NCBI GenBank assembly: GCA_945862475.1
Contig: CAMAYW010000065.1
Location: forward strand, 1-9,360
Reading direction: 5' to 3'
DNA: 9,360 nucleotides
Source of the DNA: Bacteriovorax stolpii
GTDB lineage: Bacteria; Bdellovibrionota; Bacteriovoracia; Bacteriovoracales; Bacteriovoracaceae
Part shown: in pieces, positions 1 through 7,771 of the stretch
Numbering within the stretch: position 1 is the first letter of the stretch
Layout of the letters: every line of letters begins with the position of its first letter
Made by a program: the position numbers and the translations under genes
Notes under the pieces: model-generated
What the model saw: only the letters and a program-made list of their open reading frames with translations
Told to the model about the DNA's origin: nothing
Databases searched by the model: none

Positions 1-137
1 ATGCGCTTCTTTTTAAAAGCACCTTTAATCCCATTGTTGGTGACAGTTTTTAAAATAATCGCATCAGGTCCAAGTTCAACTTTGACCGCTTTAAGCGCTT
101 CTTCTAAGGTGTCTGCTTCGAATTTCTTAACAAACAT
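1..137 (-). CDS. flhF: FlhF, N-terminal fragment (SRP-like GTPase, flagellar placement); runs off window
   Basis: Partial gene. Translating the minus strand from the ATG at 137-135 gives 45 codons beginning MFVKKFEADTLEEALKAVKV and continuing with ELGPDAIILKT. This is the typical FlhF opening, a short lysine-rich N-terminal region with the E-LGPDA-IL motif that precedes the NG GTPase domain. The GTPase motifs themselves lie outside the window, so the gene cannot be checked for completeness. FlhF is a membrane-associated SRP-family GTPase that, in polarly flagellated bacteria, sets the position of the basal body, usually with FlhG. The start lies 4 bases after the flhA stop codon, and a GAGG Shine-Dalgarno (148-151) sits inside the end of flhA, so translation is probably coupled to flhA. 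The downstream gene would be expected to be flhG, which is inference only. Confidence 0.88.
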   Translation of the reverse strand, partial: MFVKKFEADTLEEALKAVKVELGPDAIILKTVTNNGIKGAFKKKR

Positions 138-141
138 TTAA

Positions 142-2217
142 TTACAGCCTCACTGTACCAAGGGACCTAATATTTACTTCAGGACTTAATTCATTATGAC
201 TTACGACCATCAGGTTGGGAATGAATTTCTCCGTCAAACGCTTGAAATGTCGACGAATCACTGGCGAGCAAAGAACCACCATTTTCTCCCCTTGAGAAGT
301 CGCTTCTTCAATTTTTTCATTGAGAGATGCCAGGATTGTTTGAGTCACTTTGGGATCAAGATTTAATTGAGATCCTTGATCCGTGTTAATAATGGAACGA
401 GCAACAGTTTCTTCGAGACCTCTATCTAAAGTGAAAAGAGGTACGTCTCCTTGAGAGCCCTTGATCTTTTCAGTAATCGTTCTATACAGAGCTTGGCGTA
501 CATATTCACAAAGAGCATCAGCATCTTTAGTTGTTGTTCCAAATTCAGCAAGAGTTTCAAGAATCGTTCTAAGATCTCTAACGGAGACACCCTCTCTTAA
601 TAAACCTTGAAGAACTTTAAGGACAGTTCCAAGAGGCATAATATCTGGAACGAGATCAGAGACGACTTTAGGATTTTCTTCTTTGAATGTATCCAGAACT
701 TTTACTAATTCTTGGCGACCAAAGAGCTCAGAGAGGTTTGCCTTCAGAACTTCTGTTAAGTGTGTCGCAACAATTGTAGAAAGATCTACAACGGTATAGC
801 CATTGTATTGAGCTTCATCTTTTTTATCATCGTTGATCCAAATGGCAGGAAGTCCAAAGACTGGCTCCTTGGTTTCGATTCCTTCCATTTGCTCAATCAC
901 TGTTCCTGGATCCATCGCCATCAAGTGGTCAGACATTAACTCACCTTTGGCAATTTCTACGCCTTTGAGCTTGATCGAATATCCACCTGGTTTTAATTCA
1001 AGATTATCCTTAATTCGAACGGAAGGAATAATGAGTCCCCAATCAAGAACAAATTGCTTACGAATATGAGAGATCCTTTCAAGAAGATCTCCATTTTGTT
1101 CGGCATCGACAATATTCACAATTCCATATCCAACTTCGAGCTGAACAAGTTCCACAGGAAGAAGTGACTCAAGAGTCTCACTTTTAGCTTTTGTCTCTTC
1201 AACTGCGGTCGTAGAGGCAGCAACTTTGGCGAGTTCCTTGTTCTGCTCAATCTTAAATCCAGCGTAACCAATGAGGCCACCAATCATAAAAAATGGCAGG
1301 GCCGGAAATCCAGGAATAAGACCAAAGAATGAAATCGCTCCGGCAGTAATATAAAATGCTTTCGGATGGGCCGTGAACTCCTCGTTCACTTGCTTACCAA
1401 GAGCTTCAGAATTTGAGTTTCTAGTTGTAATAATACCGGCAGCAGTTGAAATAATCAGAGCAGGAATTTGAGCAATAAGACCATCACCAACAGTTAAGAG
1501 AGTAAAGGTTCTTGCAGCATCTGAGAAGGCCATATCTTGCTGGGCCACACCTACAATGATACCGCCGACAATGTTAATCGCAGTAATGAGAATCCCTGCG
1601 ATCGCATCTCCTCGAACGAACTTAGAAGCACCATCCATCGATCCATAAAAATCTGCTTCCTGAGCGACTTCAGCTCGACGTCTTTTAGCTTCTTTATCGT
1701 CTATAAGACCGGCATTTAAATCTGCATCAATCGCCATTTGCTTACCAGGCATAGCATCTAAAGTGAATCGTGCACTGACTTCAGCTACCCTACCAGCACC
1801 CTTTGTAATAACGATAAAGTTAATCACTACTAAAATCATGAAGATAATAATCCCCACGGCGTAGTTACCACCAACCACGAACTCACCGAATGCTTCGATA
1901 ATGTGTCCAGCAGCTTTTGTTCCATCTGCTGCACCATTAAGAAGAATATTTCTTGTTGAAGCTACGTTTAGTGAGAGTCTTAAAAGAGTTGTAATCAAAA
2001 GGATGGTTGGAAAGGTCGAGAAATCCAGAGGCTTTTTCGCATACACAGACATTAATAAAATCGCGATTGAGATTGCGATTGAAAAAGCTAAAAACAAATC
2101 AAGAACAACCGGAGGTAATGGAACAACCATAACTCCGAGGATAATGATAAGTCCAAGTGCGACTGCTAGTTCTGAATTTTGAGAAAAGATTTTGAGCTTC
2201 TCTAAAAACCTATCCAT
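142..2217 (-). CDS. flhA: FlhA, flagellar type III export apparatus energy-transducing protein
   Basis: Full-length FlhA of 691 residues, the normal family length. Residues about 15-325 form the multi-pass membrane domain. It contains the family stretch RLSLNVASTRNILLNG at about 80-95. The cytoplasmic FHIPEP loop at about 143-205 includes DAMPGKQMAIDADLNAG and KRRRAEV, then FVRGDAIAG. The Asp in RGDA (D204) appears to correspond to the functionally essential Asp208 of Salmonella FlhA. After a linker at about 326-350, the cytoplasmic domain (about 351-691) runs to the C-terminus. There it forms the nonameric ring that docks chaperone-substrate complexes, and with FlhB it uses proton motive force for export. 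The ATG at 2217 is preceded by GAGGT at 2223-2227, six bases before the start, and lies 28 bases after the flhB stop. No frameshift or missing motif is seen. The T3SS paralogue (SctV) is excluded by the surrounding fli genes. Confidence 0.98.
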   Translation of the reverse strand: MDRFLEKLKIFSQNSELAVALGLIIILGVMVVPLPPVVLDLFLAFSIAISIAILLMSVYAKKPLDFSTFPTILLITTLLRLSLNVASTRNILLNGAADGTKAAGHIIEAFGEFVVGGNYAVGIIIFMILVVINFIVITKGAGRVAEVSARFTLDAMPGKQMAIDADLNAGLIDDKEAKRRRAEVAQEADFYGSMDGASKFVRGDAIAGILITAINIVGGIIVGVAQQDMAFSDAARTFTLLTVGDGLIAQIPALIISTAAGIITTRNSNSEALGKQVNEEFTAHPKAFYITAGAISFFGLIPGFPALPFFMIGGLIGYAGFKIEQNKELAKVAASTTAVEETKAKSETLESLLPVELVQLEVGYGIVNIVDAEQNGDLLERISHIRKQFVLDWGLIIPSVRIKDNLELKPGGYSIKLKGVEIAKGELMSDHLMAMDPGTVIEQMEGIETKEPVFGLPAIWINDDKKDEAQYNGYTVVDLSTIVATHLTEVLKANLSELFGRQELVKVLDTFKEENPKVVSDLVPDIMPLGTVLKVLQGLLREGVSVRDLRTILETLAEFGTTTKDADALCEYVRQALYRTITEKIKGSQGDVPLFTLDRGLEETVARSIINTDQGSQLNLDPKVTQTILASLNEKIEEATSQGEKMVVLCSPVIRRHFKRLTEKFIPNLMVVSHNELSPEVNIRSLGTVRL

Positions 2218-2245
2218 GGTTTACCTCGTGTGCTCTTCCTGAGCT

Positions 2246-3322
2246 TTACTTTAAGGCTTTCTGTTTACGTTTAAGTTTGTAAACGAAAGCAAGAATTTCT
2301 GCCACCGCTTTATAAAGTGTACGAGGAACTCCGTGTCCCACTTTCACTGTTTTATATAAAGTTCGGGCAAGCATGATGTTTTCTACAATGGGTATGTCAT
2401 TTTCTTTGGCAATTTCACGAATTCTTAATGCCAAATGATCTGCCCCTTTTGCTGTGACAGAAGGTGCGACCATTGTTACTCCATCATACTTCAATGCTAC
2501 ACTAATATGAGTTGGATTTGTAACAATTACGTCCGCTTTCTTTACATCATCCATCATTCGTTTTTGCGCCATCTGACGCTGAATCTGACGAATTTTGTTT
2601 TTTACTTCCGGATTCCCGTCTTTTTCCTTGGCCTCTTCCTTAGCTTCTTGCTTACTCATCATCATTTTTTGGCGGTAGGACCACTTCTCCCAACCAAAGT
2701 CGGCGAGCGCAATCACTCCAAGACCCAAAAGGATAGAGAATGCAAGTTTCACCATCAGGTACTTACCAAATGAGAGTGAAGCAGCAGCGTCTGAATGAAG
2801 AAAACCTAAAAAGGAACCAATATTATTTTTCATCACCGAATAGGTAATCAAAATCACAACAGTACACTTGAAGATACCTTTCAGAGCTTCAACTAAAGCC
2901 TTCTTGGAAAAGAGTCTTCCAAAACCTTTTAATGGATTAATTCTTTCAATATCAGCAGTCAAAATTTCCGGAGAATAAAGAAAACCAATTTGCACAAACT
3001 GAGAGAGAACTCCCAAACAAACTGAGGCACCAAAGGAAGGCCCGACACACTTTACAAGAGTCCAAGCCGTTTTTGTAATAACGTCATTAAATTTTTCTTG
3101 AGTATAAACGGATCTGAAGTCCAGACGGTAAAGCCAGTCGATATATTCAGAGAAACACTCGAAAATGAATACTCCACAAAGGATGAGAGTTAAGATTGAT
3201 CCTGAAAGAAGCAGTACAGATGATAGCTCCTTAGAGGAAGCTACATCACCTTTTTTACGGGCCTCATCAATCCTATATTGGGAGGGCTCTTCCGTTTTTT
3301 CGTCGTCGTTCTCGTCGGCCAT
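2246..3322 (-). CDS. flhB: FlhB, flagellar export gate and substrate-specificity switch protein
   Basis: Protein of 358 residues, slightly shorter at the C-terminus than the roughly 380-residue enterobacterial FlhB. The N-terminus carries the family motif in which EKTEEPS is followed by a basic R-DEARKKGDVASSKEL stretch (about 8-33). Hydrophobic segments lie at about 34-56, 90-115, 148-172 and 185-207. The cytoplasmic domain contains the autocleavage motif N-P-T-H at residues 269-272, in the context VIVTNPTHISVAL, so self-cleavage between N269 and P270 is expected. Cleavage is what lets FlhB switch export from rod/hook to filament substrates. A charged helix at about 220-255 (KQEAKEEAKEK) links the membrane and cytoplasmic parts. 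The ATG at 3322 has AAAGG at 3329-3333, overlapping the fliR stop codon, which implies coupled translation. fliR and flhB are separate genes here, not the fusion known in some clostridia. Confidence 0.98.
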   Translation of the reverse strand: MADENDDEKTEEPSQYRIDEARKKGDVASSKELSSVLLLSGSILTLILCGVFIFECFSEYIDWLYRLDFRSVYTQEKFNDVITKTAWTLVKCVGPSFGASVCLGVLSQFVQIGFLYSPEILTADIERINPLKGFGRLFSKKALVEALKGIFKCTVVILITYSVMKNNIGSFLGFLHSDAAASLSFGKYLMVKLAFSILLGLGVIALADFGWEKWSYRQKMMMSKQEAKEEAKEKDGNPEVKNKIRQIQRQMAQKRMMDDVKKADVIVTNPTHISVALKYDGVTMVAPSVTAKGADHLALRIREIAKENDIPIVENIMLARTLYKTVKVGHGVPRTLYKAVAEILAFVYKLKRKQKALK

Positions 3323-3331
3323 CCTATGCCT

Positions 3332-4111
3332 TTATGGTGAGAGAAACTGATACCACTCACCTAATTTTTCTACGTAAAGATCAAAGCTTACTGTGAAAAA
3401 CTCCTCTGCTATTCCTAAGAAGAGAAGAAGTCCAAGTCCGATATTCACCACGAAACTCACCATCAAAACATTCATCTGAGGAACTGTTCTGGCGACAATT
3501 CCCATCACTAGGTTCATGAGTAAGTTCGCAAATATCAGAGGCCCCGCCAAAAGGATCGAGGCACTGAAAGCTGACTTAAAGAATAACACAAAATACTCGG
3601 GTGATTTGAGCAATTTGTCGGCATTTAAGAAATTGACAGAAATAAATGACTGAAATACTCCCTTAAACATAGGTACCAGAGCACCAGATGTAAGAATCAG
3701 TATGAGCATCGTCCACTCAATCAGCCTTTCGAATGGACCCACTTGCTGCCCTTGAGTGGGGTCAAAATAGCTCACAGAATTGAATCCAATTTGTTGGGTC
3801 ACAATGCTACCTGTTGCAATAAATAAACTAATAATACTTTTCACCAAAAATCCTATAATTAGGCCGGTGCAGGTATGGAACATCGTGAGCATCCAGATGT
3901 TGTCCACTCCTACCATATTAACCTCTGCAACTAGCGTGCCTTTTAGGTAGGGAAAAAAAGCAAAACTCACTAAGAAGGAAGCAAGGACTTTTACAATATT
4001 TGGAATCACAACATTATCAAAGATAGGTAACTGAATAAGAACCGCTACCCAGCGGGAAAAGCCCAGCCAAAAGGCCAGGAAGACGGTTTGATCAGTAATC
4101 GTTACGTTCAT
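3332..4111 (-). CDS. fliR: FliR, flagellar export gate membrane protein
   Basis: Protein of 259 residues, the usual FliR length, strongly hydrophobic with about six membrane-seeking segments (roughly 8-30, 40-58, 72-102, 132-155, 178-205, 212-236). Family features visible are the QQIGFNSVSYFDPTQGQ segment (about 106-122), with its conserved G-F and D-P, and the C-terminal LMGIVARTVPQMNVL-type stretch near 200-216. FliR packs with five FliP and four FliQ subunits to form the helical core of the export gate in the MS ring. Its ATG shares one base with the fliQ stop codon (TAATG), so ribosomes finishing fliQ can restart directly on fliR. Only a weak AGG lies upstream, inside fliQ, consistent with dependence on coupling. 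No internal damage is seen. Confidence 0.97.
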   Translation of the reverse strand: MNVTITDQTVFLAFWLGFSRWVAVLIQLPIFDNVVIPNIVKVLASFLVSFAFFPYLKGTLVAEVNMVGVDNIWMLTMFHTCTGLIIGFLVKSIISLFIATGSIVTQQIGFNSVSYFDPTQGQQVGPFERLIEWTMLILILTSGALVPMFKGVFQSFISVNFLNADKLLKSPEYFVLFFKSAFSASILLAGPLIFANLLMNLVMGIVARTVPQMNVLMVSFVVNIGLGLLLFLGIAEEFFTVSFDLYVEKLGEWYQFLSP

Positions 4112-4383
4112 TAGCGCCTAATTAATTCCGGGATACTGGTAAAAAGATCTTGCGTGTAAGTCACCATCGTCTCCATCATCCACGGACTGAAGATCACGAG
4201 TGCCGCAATAATCACAAGTATTTTTGGAATGAAGGAAAGAGTCTGCTCGTTAATTTGAGTCACGGCTTGAAAAATGGAAACCAGAACACCCACGACCAAG
4301 GCCCCAAGAAGCATTGGTGCCGCTAACATTAAAGTGACTCTGATGGCCTGATTGACTACTTCAATCGCAAATTCATTTTCCAT
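4111..4383 (-). CDS. fliQ: FliQ, small export gate membrane protein
   Basis: Protein of 90 residues, the standard FliQ length. It has two hydrophobic hairpin helices (about 12-36 and 52-72) joined by the family signature VSIFQAVTQINEQTLSFIPK (about 35-54). In the assembled export gate, FliQ subunits wrap outside the FliP-FliR core, and the loop between the hairpins faces the cytoplasm, near FlhB. The ATG at 4383 is supported by a full AAGGAG Shine-Dalgarno (4391-4396) seven bases upstream, which overlaps the fliP stop codon. The 3' end overlaps the fliR start by one base. Confidence 0.97.
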   Translation of the reverse strand: MENEFAIEVVNQAIRVTLMLAAPMLLGALVVGVLVSIFQAVTQINEQTLSFIPKILVIIAALVIFSPWMMETMVTYTQDLFTSIPELIRR

Positions 4384-4390
4384 CAGTGAG

Positions 4391-4396
4391 CTCCTT
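4391..4396 (-). promoter_or_regulatory. fliQ ribosome binding site overlapping the fliP stop codon
   Basis: The minus strand reads TAAGGAG here: the fliP TAA stop (4397-4395) shares two bases with a consensus AAGGAG, followed by seven bases and the fliQ ATG. This fixes the fliQ start and suggests that translation through fliP exposes or reuses the site. Confidence 0.8.
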
Positions 4397-5138
4397 AGGT
4401 ATTAAATGATCTTAGGATTGCACCCGTAACGAGCTGCCATCCATCGACCAACACAAAAAGTAAAAGTTTAAATGGCATCGAAACAAGCATCGGAGGAAGC
4501 ATCATCATCCCCATCGCCATGAGAACTGAGGCCACCACCATATCTAAAACAATAAAAGGAATATAAAGAAGAAAGCCAATTTGAAACGCGGTCTTAAGTT
4601 CAGAGATAATAAATGCTGGGATAAGAAAATGTGTTGGAACACCTTTAATATCTTGAGGTGCAGTTGTATTAGTTACGTCATAGAACAAACCAATATCAGC
4701 TTTTCTCACATGCTTTTCCATAAATGCACGAAGATCTGTCTCAAGTCCAGAAAGCGCCTGGGTTCCATTAATCTGTTTGGCCTGATAAGGCTTGATGGTA
4801 TTTTCGTAAATGGATTTTCCCGTTGGCATCATCACAAAGATAGAAAGAAAAAGTGCAAACCCAATGAGTAACTGGTTGGGTGGCATATTCTGAGTACCAA
4901 GTGCTTGTCTCATGAACGAAAGAACAACAACAATACGCGTGAATGAAGTACAAAGAATAACAATTGCTGGAGCAAGAGTTAAAATTGTAAATAGAAGTAA
5001 AACTTCTAACGTATCGACAAGATTTGTTCCTTGTCCAAAATTGACCGCAACTCCCGGTAGATTCGTTTGCTGCCCGAAAGCTAATCCAGAAAATAAAAGA
5101 AGAAAAAGAGCAAGAGCTGGCCGAGATAATTTCTTCAT
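4395..5138 (-). CDS. fliP: FliP, flagellar export gate core protein (ATG start at 5138)
   Basis: With the ATG at 5138 the protein has 247 residues, close to the 245 of enterobacterial FliP. It starts MKKLSRPALALFLLLFSGLA-FGQ, a clean cleavable signal peptide; FliP is one of the few export-gate proteins known to carry one. The two FliP family signatures are both intact: LSFMRQALGTQNMPPNQLL (about 73-91), and a long hydrophobic stretch containing KTAFQIGFLLYIPFIVLDMV (about 182-201) followed by MGMMMLPPMLVS. Five FliP subunits with one FliR form the export pore. A longer reading frame opens at a TTG at 5153, but that would put five residues before the signal peptide and has no Shine-Dalgarno. 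The ATG lies one base after the fliO stop codon and has no good Shine-Dalgarno either, so re-initiation after fliO is the likely route. Confidence 0.97.
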   Translation of the reverse strand: MKKLSRPALALFLLLFSGLAFGQQTNLPGVAVNFGQGTNLVDTLEVLLLFTILTLAPAIVILCTSFTRIVVVLSFMRQALGTQNMPPNQLLIGFALFLSIFVMMPTGKSIYENTIKPYQAKQINGTQALSGLETDLRAFMEKHVRKADIGLFYDVTNTTAPQDIKGVPTHFLIPAFIISELKTAFQIGFLLYIPFIVLDMVVASVLMAMGMMMLPPMLVSMPFKLLLFVLVDGWQLVTGAILRSFNT

Positions 5139-5139
5139 T

Positions 5140-6327
5140 TTAGTTAAACTCAATAGGCTTAAGTTTTTTAGCTTTTTTCTTTAATTCATCTGAAAACTTT
5201 ACGATATCTTTCGCACTTAAACCCTGTATCCCTTTTTCTTCAGGAATCGGAGTAGATTCGTTTATGTCTTCTTTAATTTTAAAAGCAATCTCATTGGTTG
5301 TTGTTTCAGCATTACCAAGATTAAGATCAAAATTTGTACCTGTTACAAATTTCTCGCCCTCTTTTATGAGTCCAGATGTATCAGTCATTTCTGAAAGAAA
5401 CTGAATCCCACTTTCTGAATTCGAAACTAAGAAGATTTGCTTATGGGCCTTTACAACCATAAGAGATCTTTTAGGAGCGATATAGGTCGTCGATAAGACC
5501 TGAATCATCTGAGCATTATTTAAAAAACCAAGTTTTCCACGATTGAAGACACCTTTTTTAAGTAATTGAACGACTCCGTAAAATAGTCCGAGAACGAGGG
5601 CAAGAAAAACTCCGAATTTCGCTGCATAACCAGCAAAAGAGAAAGAATTATTTTTTATACTTCCTTCAGCTTTATTCATTGGAAGGACTGTCTCTGTCTT
5701 CTGGATTGCAGATTGTTTAATTTTTACTTCATCATTTTTAATCTCAACCGGAGGAGCATCCATTTCACGTCTAGTCGTTTTCTCATTCACTGAATTCTCT
5801 TCATTCATGAGTTTTTTAAGATATTCTTCGTTTAATGCTTCTTTCGGAGTTGCGTTTTCAACTTTCGTGAGAACCTTATTTTCAGGTCTAAGTTCTGTTT
5901 TTGGAGTTTCGACTGCCCCACCATTTACAGGACGATCTGTCTGAACTTCTGCGTGAGCAACAGTACCGCGGGGAAAAATAATTTCAATATTCTTATTCTT
6001 CCAACCTAGATCGACTCCATCAGCTCTAACGGCATAGGGAAGAGTTGCTTTTACAATCGCTTTTCCATTCAGAACGTTTGCTGAAAGATAGGCTCCTCGA
6101 ATATTTTTAGAAATAGCTCCAAAAGCTTCAGCCCCATTGAGACTAAGTTCAATTGTTTTCCCGTAAACCTTAATATCAGGAAGTTCATTTGATCTGCCAT
6201 CAATAGTTACACTGATGTAACCATTGGCGCCGTTCGTTTTTAAATCTAGAGATGTCACCCTGACACCAGCATTAGAGCTTAATGCCACTAGGGCCATCAT
6301 AATAACAATTGCAATCTTCCTAATCAT
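5140..6327 (-). CDS. fliO: FliO with enlarged periplasmic N-terminal (AMIN-like) domain
   Basis: Protein of 395 residues, far longer than the roughly 120-residue enterobacterial FliO. Residues 1-20 look like a signal peptide (MIRKIAIVIMMALVALSSNAG). Residues about 22-120 are rich in alternating beta-strand patterns (VTSLDLKTNGANGYISVTID, then IKVYGKTIELSLNG, then KNIEIIFPRG), resembling AMIN-type peptidoglycan- or secretin-associated domains. A charged low-complexity linker follows (about 125-228). A transmembrane helix at about 231-254 precedes the FliO core (about 268-315), with the family pattern QVLSTTYIAPKRSLMVV and an aromatic-hydrophobic LVSNSE segment. A lysine-rich cytoplasmic tail ends KKKAKKLKPIEFN. 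FliO assists stable FliP ring assembly. The assignment rests on position between fliN and fliP and the core motif. The AMIN-like label is a fold guess from strand pattern. AAGGA at 6336-6340 precedes the ATG by eight bases. Confidence 0.85.
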   Translation of the reverse strand: MIRKIAIVIMMALVALSSNAGVRVTSLDLKTNGANGYISVTIDGRSNELPDIKVYGKTIELSLNGAEAFGAISKNIRGAYLSANVLNGKAIVKATLPYAVRADGVDLGWKNKNIEIIFPRGTVAHAEVQTDRPVNGGAVETPKTELRPENKVLTKVENATPKEALNEEYLKKLMNEENSVNEKTTRREMDAPPVEIKNDEVKIKQSAIQKTETVLPMNKAEGSIKNNSFSFAGYAAKFGVFLALVLGLFYGVVQLLKKGVFNRGKLGFLNNAQMIQVLSTTYIAPKRSLMVVKAHKQIFLVSNSESGIQFLSEMTDTSGLIKEGEKFVTGTNFDLNLGNAETTTNEIAFKIKEDINESTPIPEEKGIQGLSAKDIVKFSDELKKKAKKLKPIEFN

Positions 6328-6366
6328 AACAGTAATCCTTCCTGGTTTACTCGTAAAAATAACGAC

Positions 6367-6723
6367 TTACTTAAGGGACTCAATTCTCTCAAGTGGGCTA
6401 ATAATATCAGTTAGTCGAATCCCGAATTTCTCGTTCACGACCACAACCTCACCTCTTGCAACGAGCTTGCCATTGACTAAAACCTCTAAAGGCTCACCCG
6501 CAAGCTTATCAAGCTCCAACACTGAACCCTGTCCAAGCTGAAGGAGATCCTTAATGATCACTTTCGCTCTTCCAAGCTCAACACTCACTTTAAGGGGAAT
6601 GTCTAAAATAAAGTCTAAGTTTTGAACCTTAAGCTTATTAAGAGCATCATCACCCGCTTTAATTTGATCAGCTAGTTCACGAATAGCATCTCGGTTATTC
6701 TCTGACATTTCTGTTGAAGCCAT
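6367..6723 (-). CDS. fliN: FliN, flagellar motor switch (C-ring) protein
   Basis: Protein of 118 residues, close to the 137 of enterobacterial FliN. Residues about 1-32 are a polar, helical lead segment. Residues about 36-112 form the single SpoA domain, with the typical series LDIPLKVSVELG, LLQLGQGSVLELDK, GEPLEVLVNGKLVARGEVVVV and FGIRLTDIISP. FliN multimerises with the C-terminal SpoA domain of FliM at the base of the C-ring, where it also receives export cargo through FliH. It lacks the CheC-like phosphatase domain found in FliY, so this is an ordinary FliN. The ATG at 6723 has AAGGA at 6732-6736, eight bases upstream and next to the fliM stop codon, so the two switch genes are probably translated in a coupled way. 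It is separated from fliO by 39 bases. Confidence 0.97.
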   Translation of the reverse strand: MASTEMSENNRDAIRELADQIKAGDDALNKLKVQNLDFILDIPLKVSVELGRAKVIIKDLLQLGQGSVLELDKLAGEPLEVLVNGKLVARGEVVVVNEKFGIRLTDIISPLERIESLK

Positions 6724-6736
6724 ATGAATCTTCCTT

Positions 6737-7729
6737 TTATGAATTTCTTCGAGTCACTTGAACTGCTCGGTTACCCTTGTAGACTCCGATCAGACATTTT
6801 AATTTTTTAGCATCTTCAATTTCTAAATCCAGTTCACCTGAAACCTCTTGAGACAGAGGAATAATGTCACCAACTTGAAGTCCAATAAGATCTCCAATAG
6901 ACATTTCAGTTTCACCCAACTTCACGACGGCCGTTGCTTGAGCATGCTGAACATGTTCCTGCATGGATCTTGTCCAAAGAGTATCAACAACATCATTATC
7001 TGTTTGGTAACTAGATGAAAGTTTTTGCTTAATTGGTTCAATGGTTGAGTACGGAATAACAACCATGATTGTTCCGGATGCCGATTCAAATTCAACTTCA
7101 AAAGTTGTTGTGATAATAACGTCTGAAGGAGGAACCACCCCTACGAATTGTGGATTAATTTCAGTTCTAACATATTGAGCATCAATCTTATGTACAGGTG
7201 CCCAAGACTCTTCAAGATCCGCAATGGCCATATCCATCACTCTACGCATAAACGATAATTCAATTGAAGTGAATTCTTTCCCTTCAATTTTTGTGAAGGG
7301 ACGATCTGTTCCACCGAAATAAGAATCAATAATCGCATACGCAAGTTTTGATTCAAAAACGATTAGTGCTGGACCACGAAGTTCATTGAACCTCATAATA
7401 CACATGCATGAAGGAATCGGAAGTGTATTAACGAATTCACCAAATTTTAAAAGATCTGTAGAGATCATGGAGATAGTCGAAATCTTTCTTAGTGAGTTCG
7501 ACAACGAAACTCGAAATTGACGGATAAATCTTTCGTAAATGATTTCAAGAATAGGCATTCGACCGCGAATAACCCTATCTTGGTTTGTAAGATCATAAGT
7601 TTGAATATTAGCATCAGATTCACTGACCTTGCCTAGGTTGGCAGACGGTGCAGAAGCTGCTGCCTCTGAATCTTCGTTGACGGCATTTAATAATGCGTCT
7701 ACTTCGTCTTGGCTCAGTACTTGGGCCAT
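6737..7729 (-). CDS. fliM: FliM, flagellar motor switch protein binding CheY-P
   Basis: Protein of 330 residues, the normal FliM length. The N-terminus carries the CheY-P-binding peptide LSQDEVDALL (residues 5-14), the family LSQ-E-DALL motif. A flexible, alanine/serine-rich linker (about 18-42) leads to the CheC-like middle domain (about 45-230). That domain includes the RGRMPILEIIYERFIRQF stretch at its start and FGGTDRPF with KIEGKEFTSIE (about 138-157), matching the GG-x-R-F-x-K-x-E-G-x-E-F pattern of the FliG-contacting surface. The C-terminal SpoA domain spans about 258-326 (VVKLGETEMSIGDLIGLQVGD). FliM links FliG to FliN and reverses rotation when CheY-P binds. An intact binding peptide implies an active chemotaxis connection. 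A strong AGGAGG Shine-Dalgarno lies seven bases upstream of the ATG. Confidence 0.98.
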   Translation of the reverse strand: MAQVLSQDEVDALLNAVNEDSEAAASAPSANLGKVSESDANIQTYDLTNQDRVIRGRMPILEIIYERFIRQFRVSLSNSLRKISTISMISTDLLKFGEFVNTLPIPSCMCIMRFNELRGPALIVFESKLAYAIIDSYFGGTDRPFTKIEGKEFTSIELSFMRRVMDMAIADLEESWAPVHKIDAQYVRTEINPQFVGVVPPSDVIITTTFEVEFESASGTIMVVIPYSTIEPIKQKLSSSYQTDNDVVDTLWTRSMQEHVQHAQATAVVKLGETEMSIGDLIGLQVGDIIPLSQEVSGELDLEIEDAKKLKCLIGVYKGNRAVQVTRRNS

Positions 7730-7736
7730 ACAATCC

Positions 7737-7742
7737 CCTCCT
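7737..7742 (-). promoter_or_regulatory. Consensus Shine-Dalgarno of fliM
   Basis: The minus strand carries a perfect AGGAGG, extended to AGGAGGGG, seven bases before the fliM ATG at 7729. It is the strongest ribosome binding site in the operon. It sits in a 42-base gap after fliL, so fliM is not dependent on overlap with its upstream gene, in contrast to fliN, fliQ and fliR. It confirms the fliM start. Confidence 0.75.
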
Positions 7743-7771
7743 GGGAATAAAACTAATAAGCTTCCTGCTCG

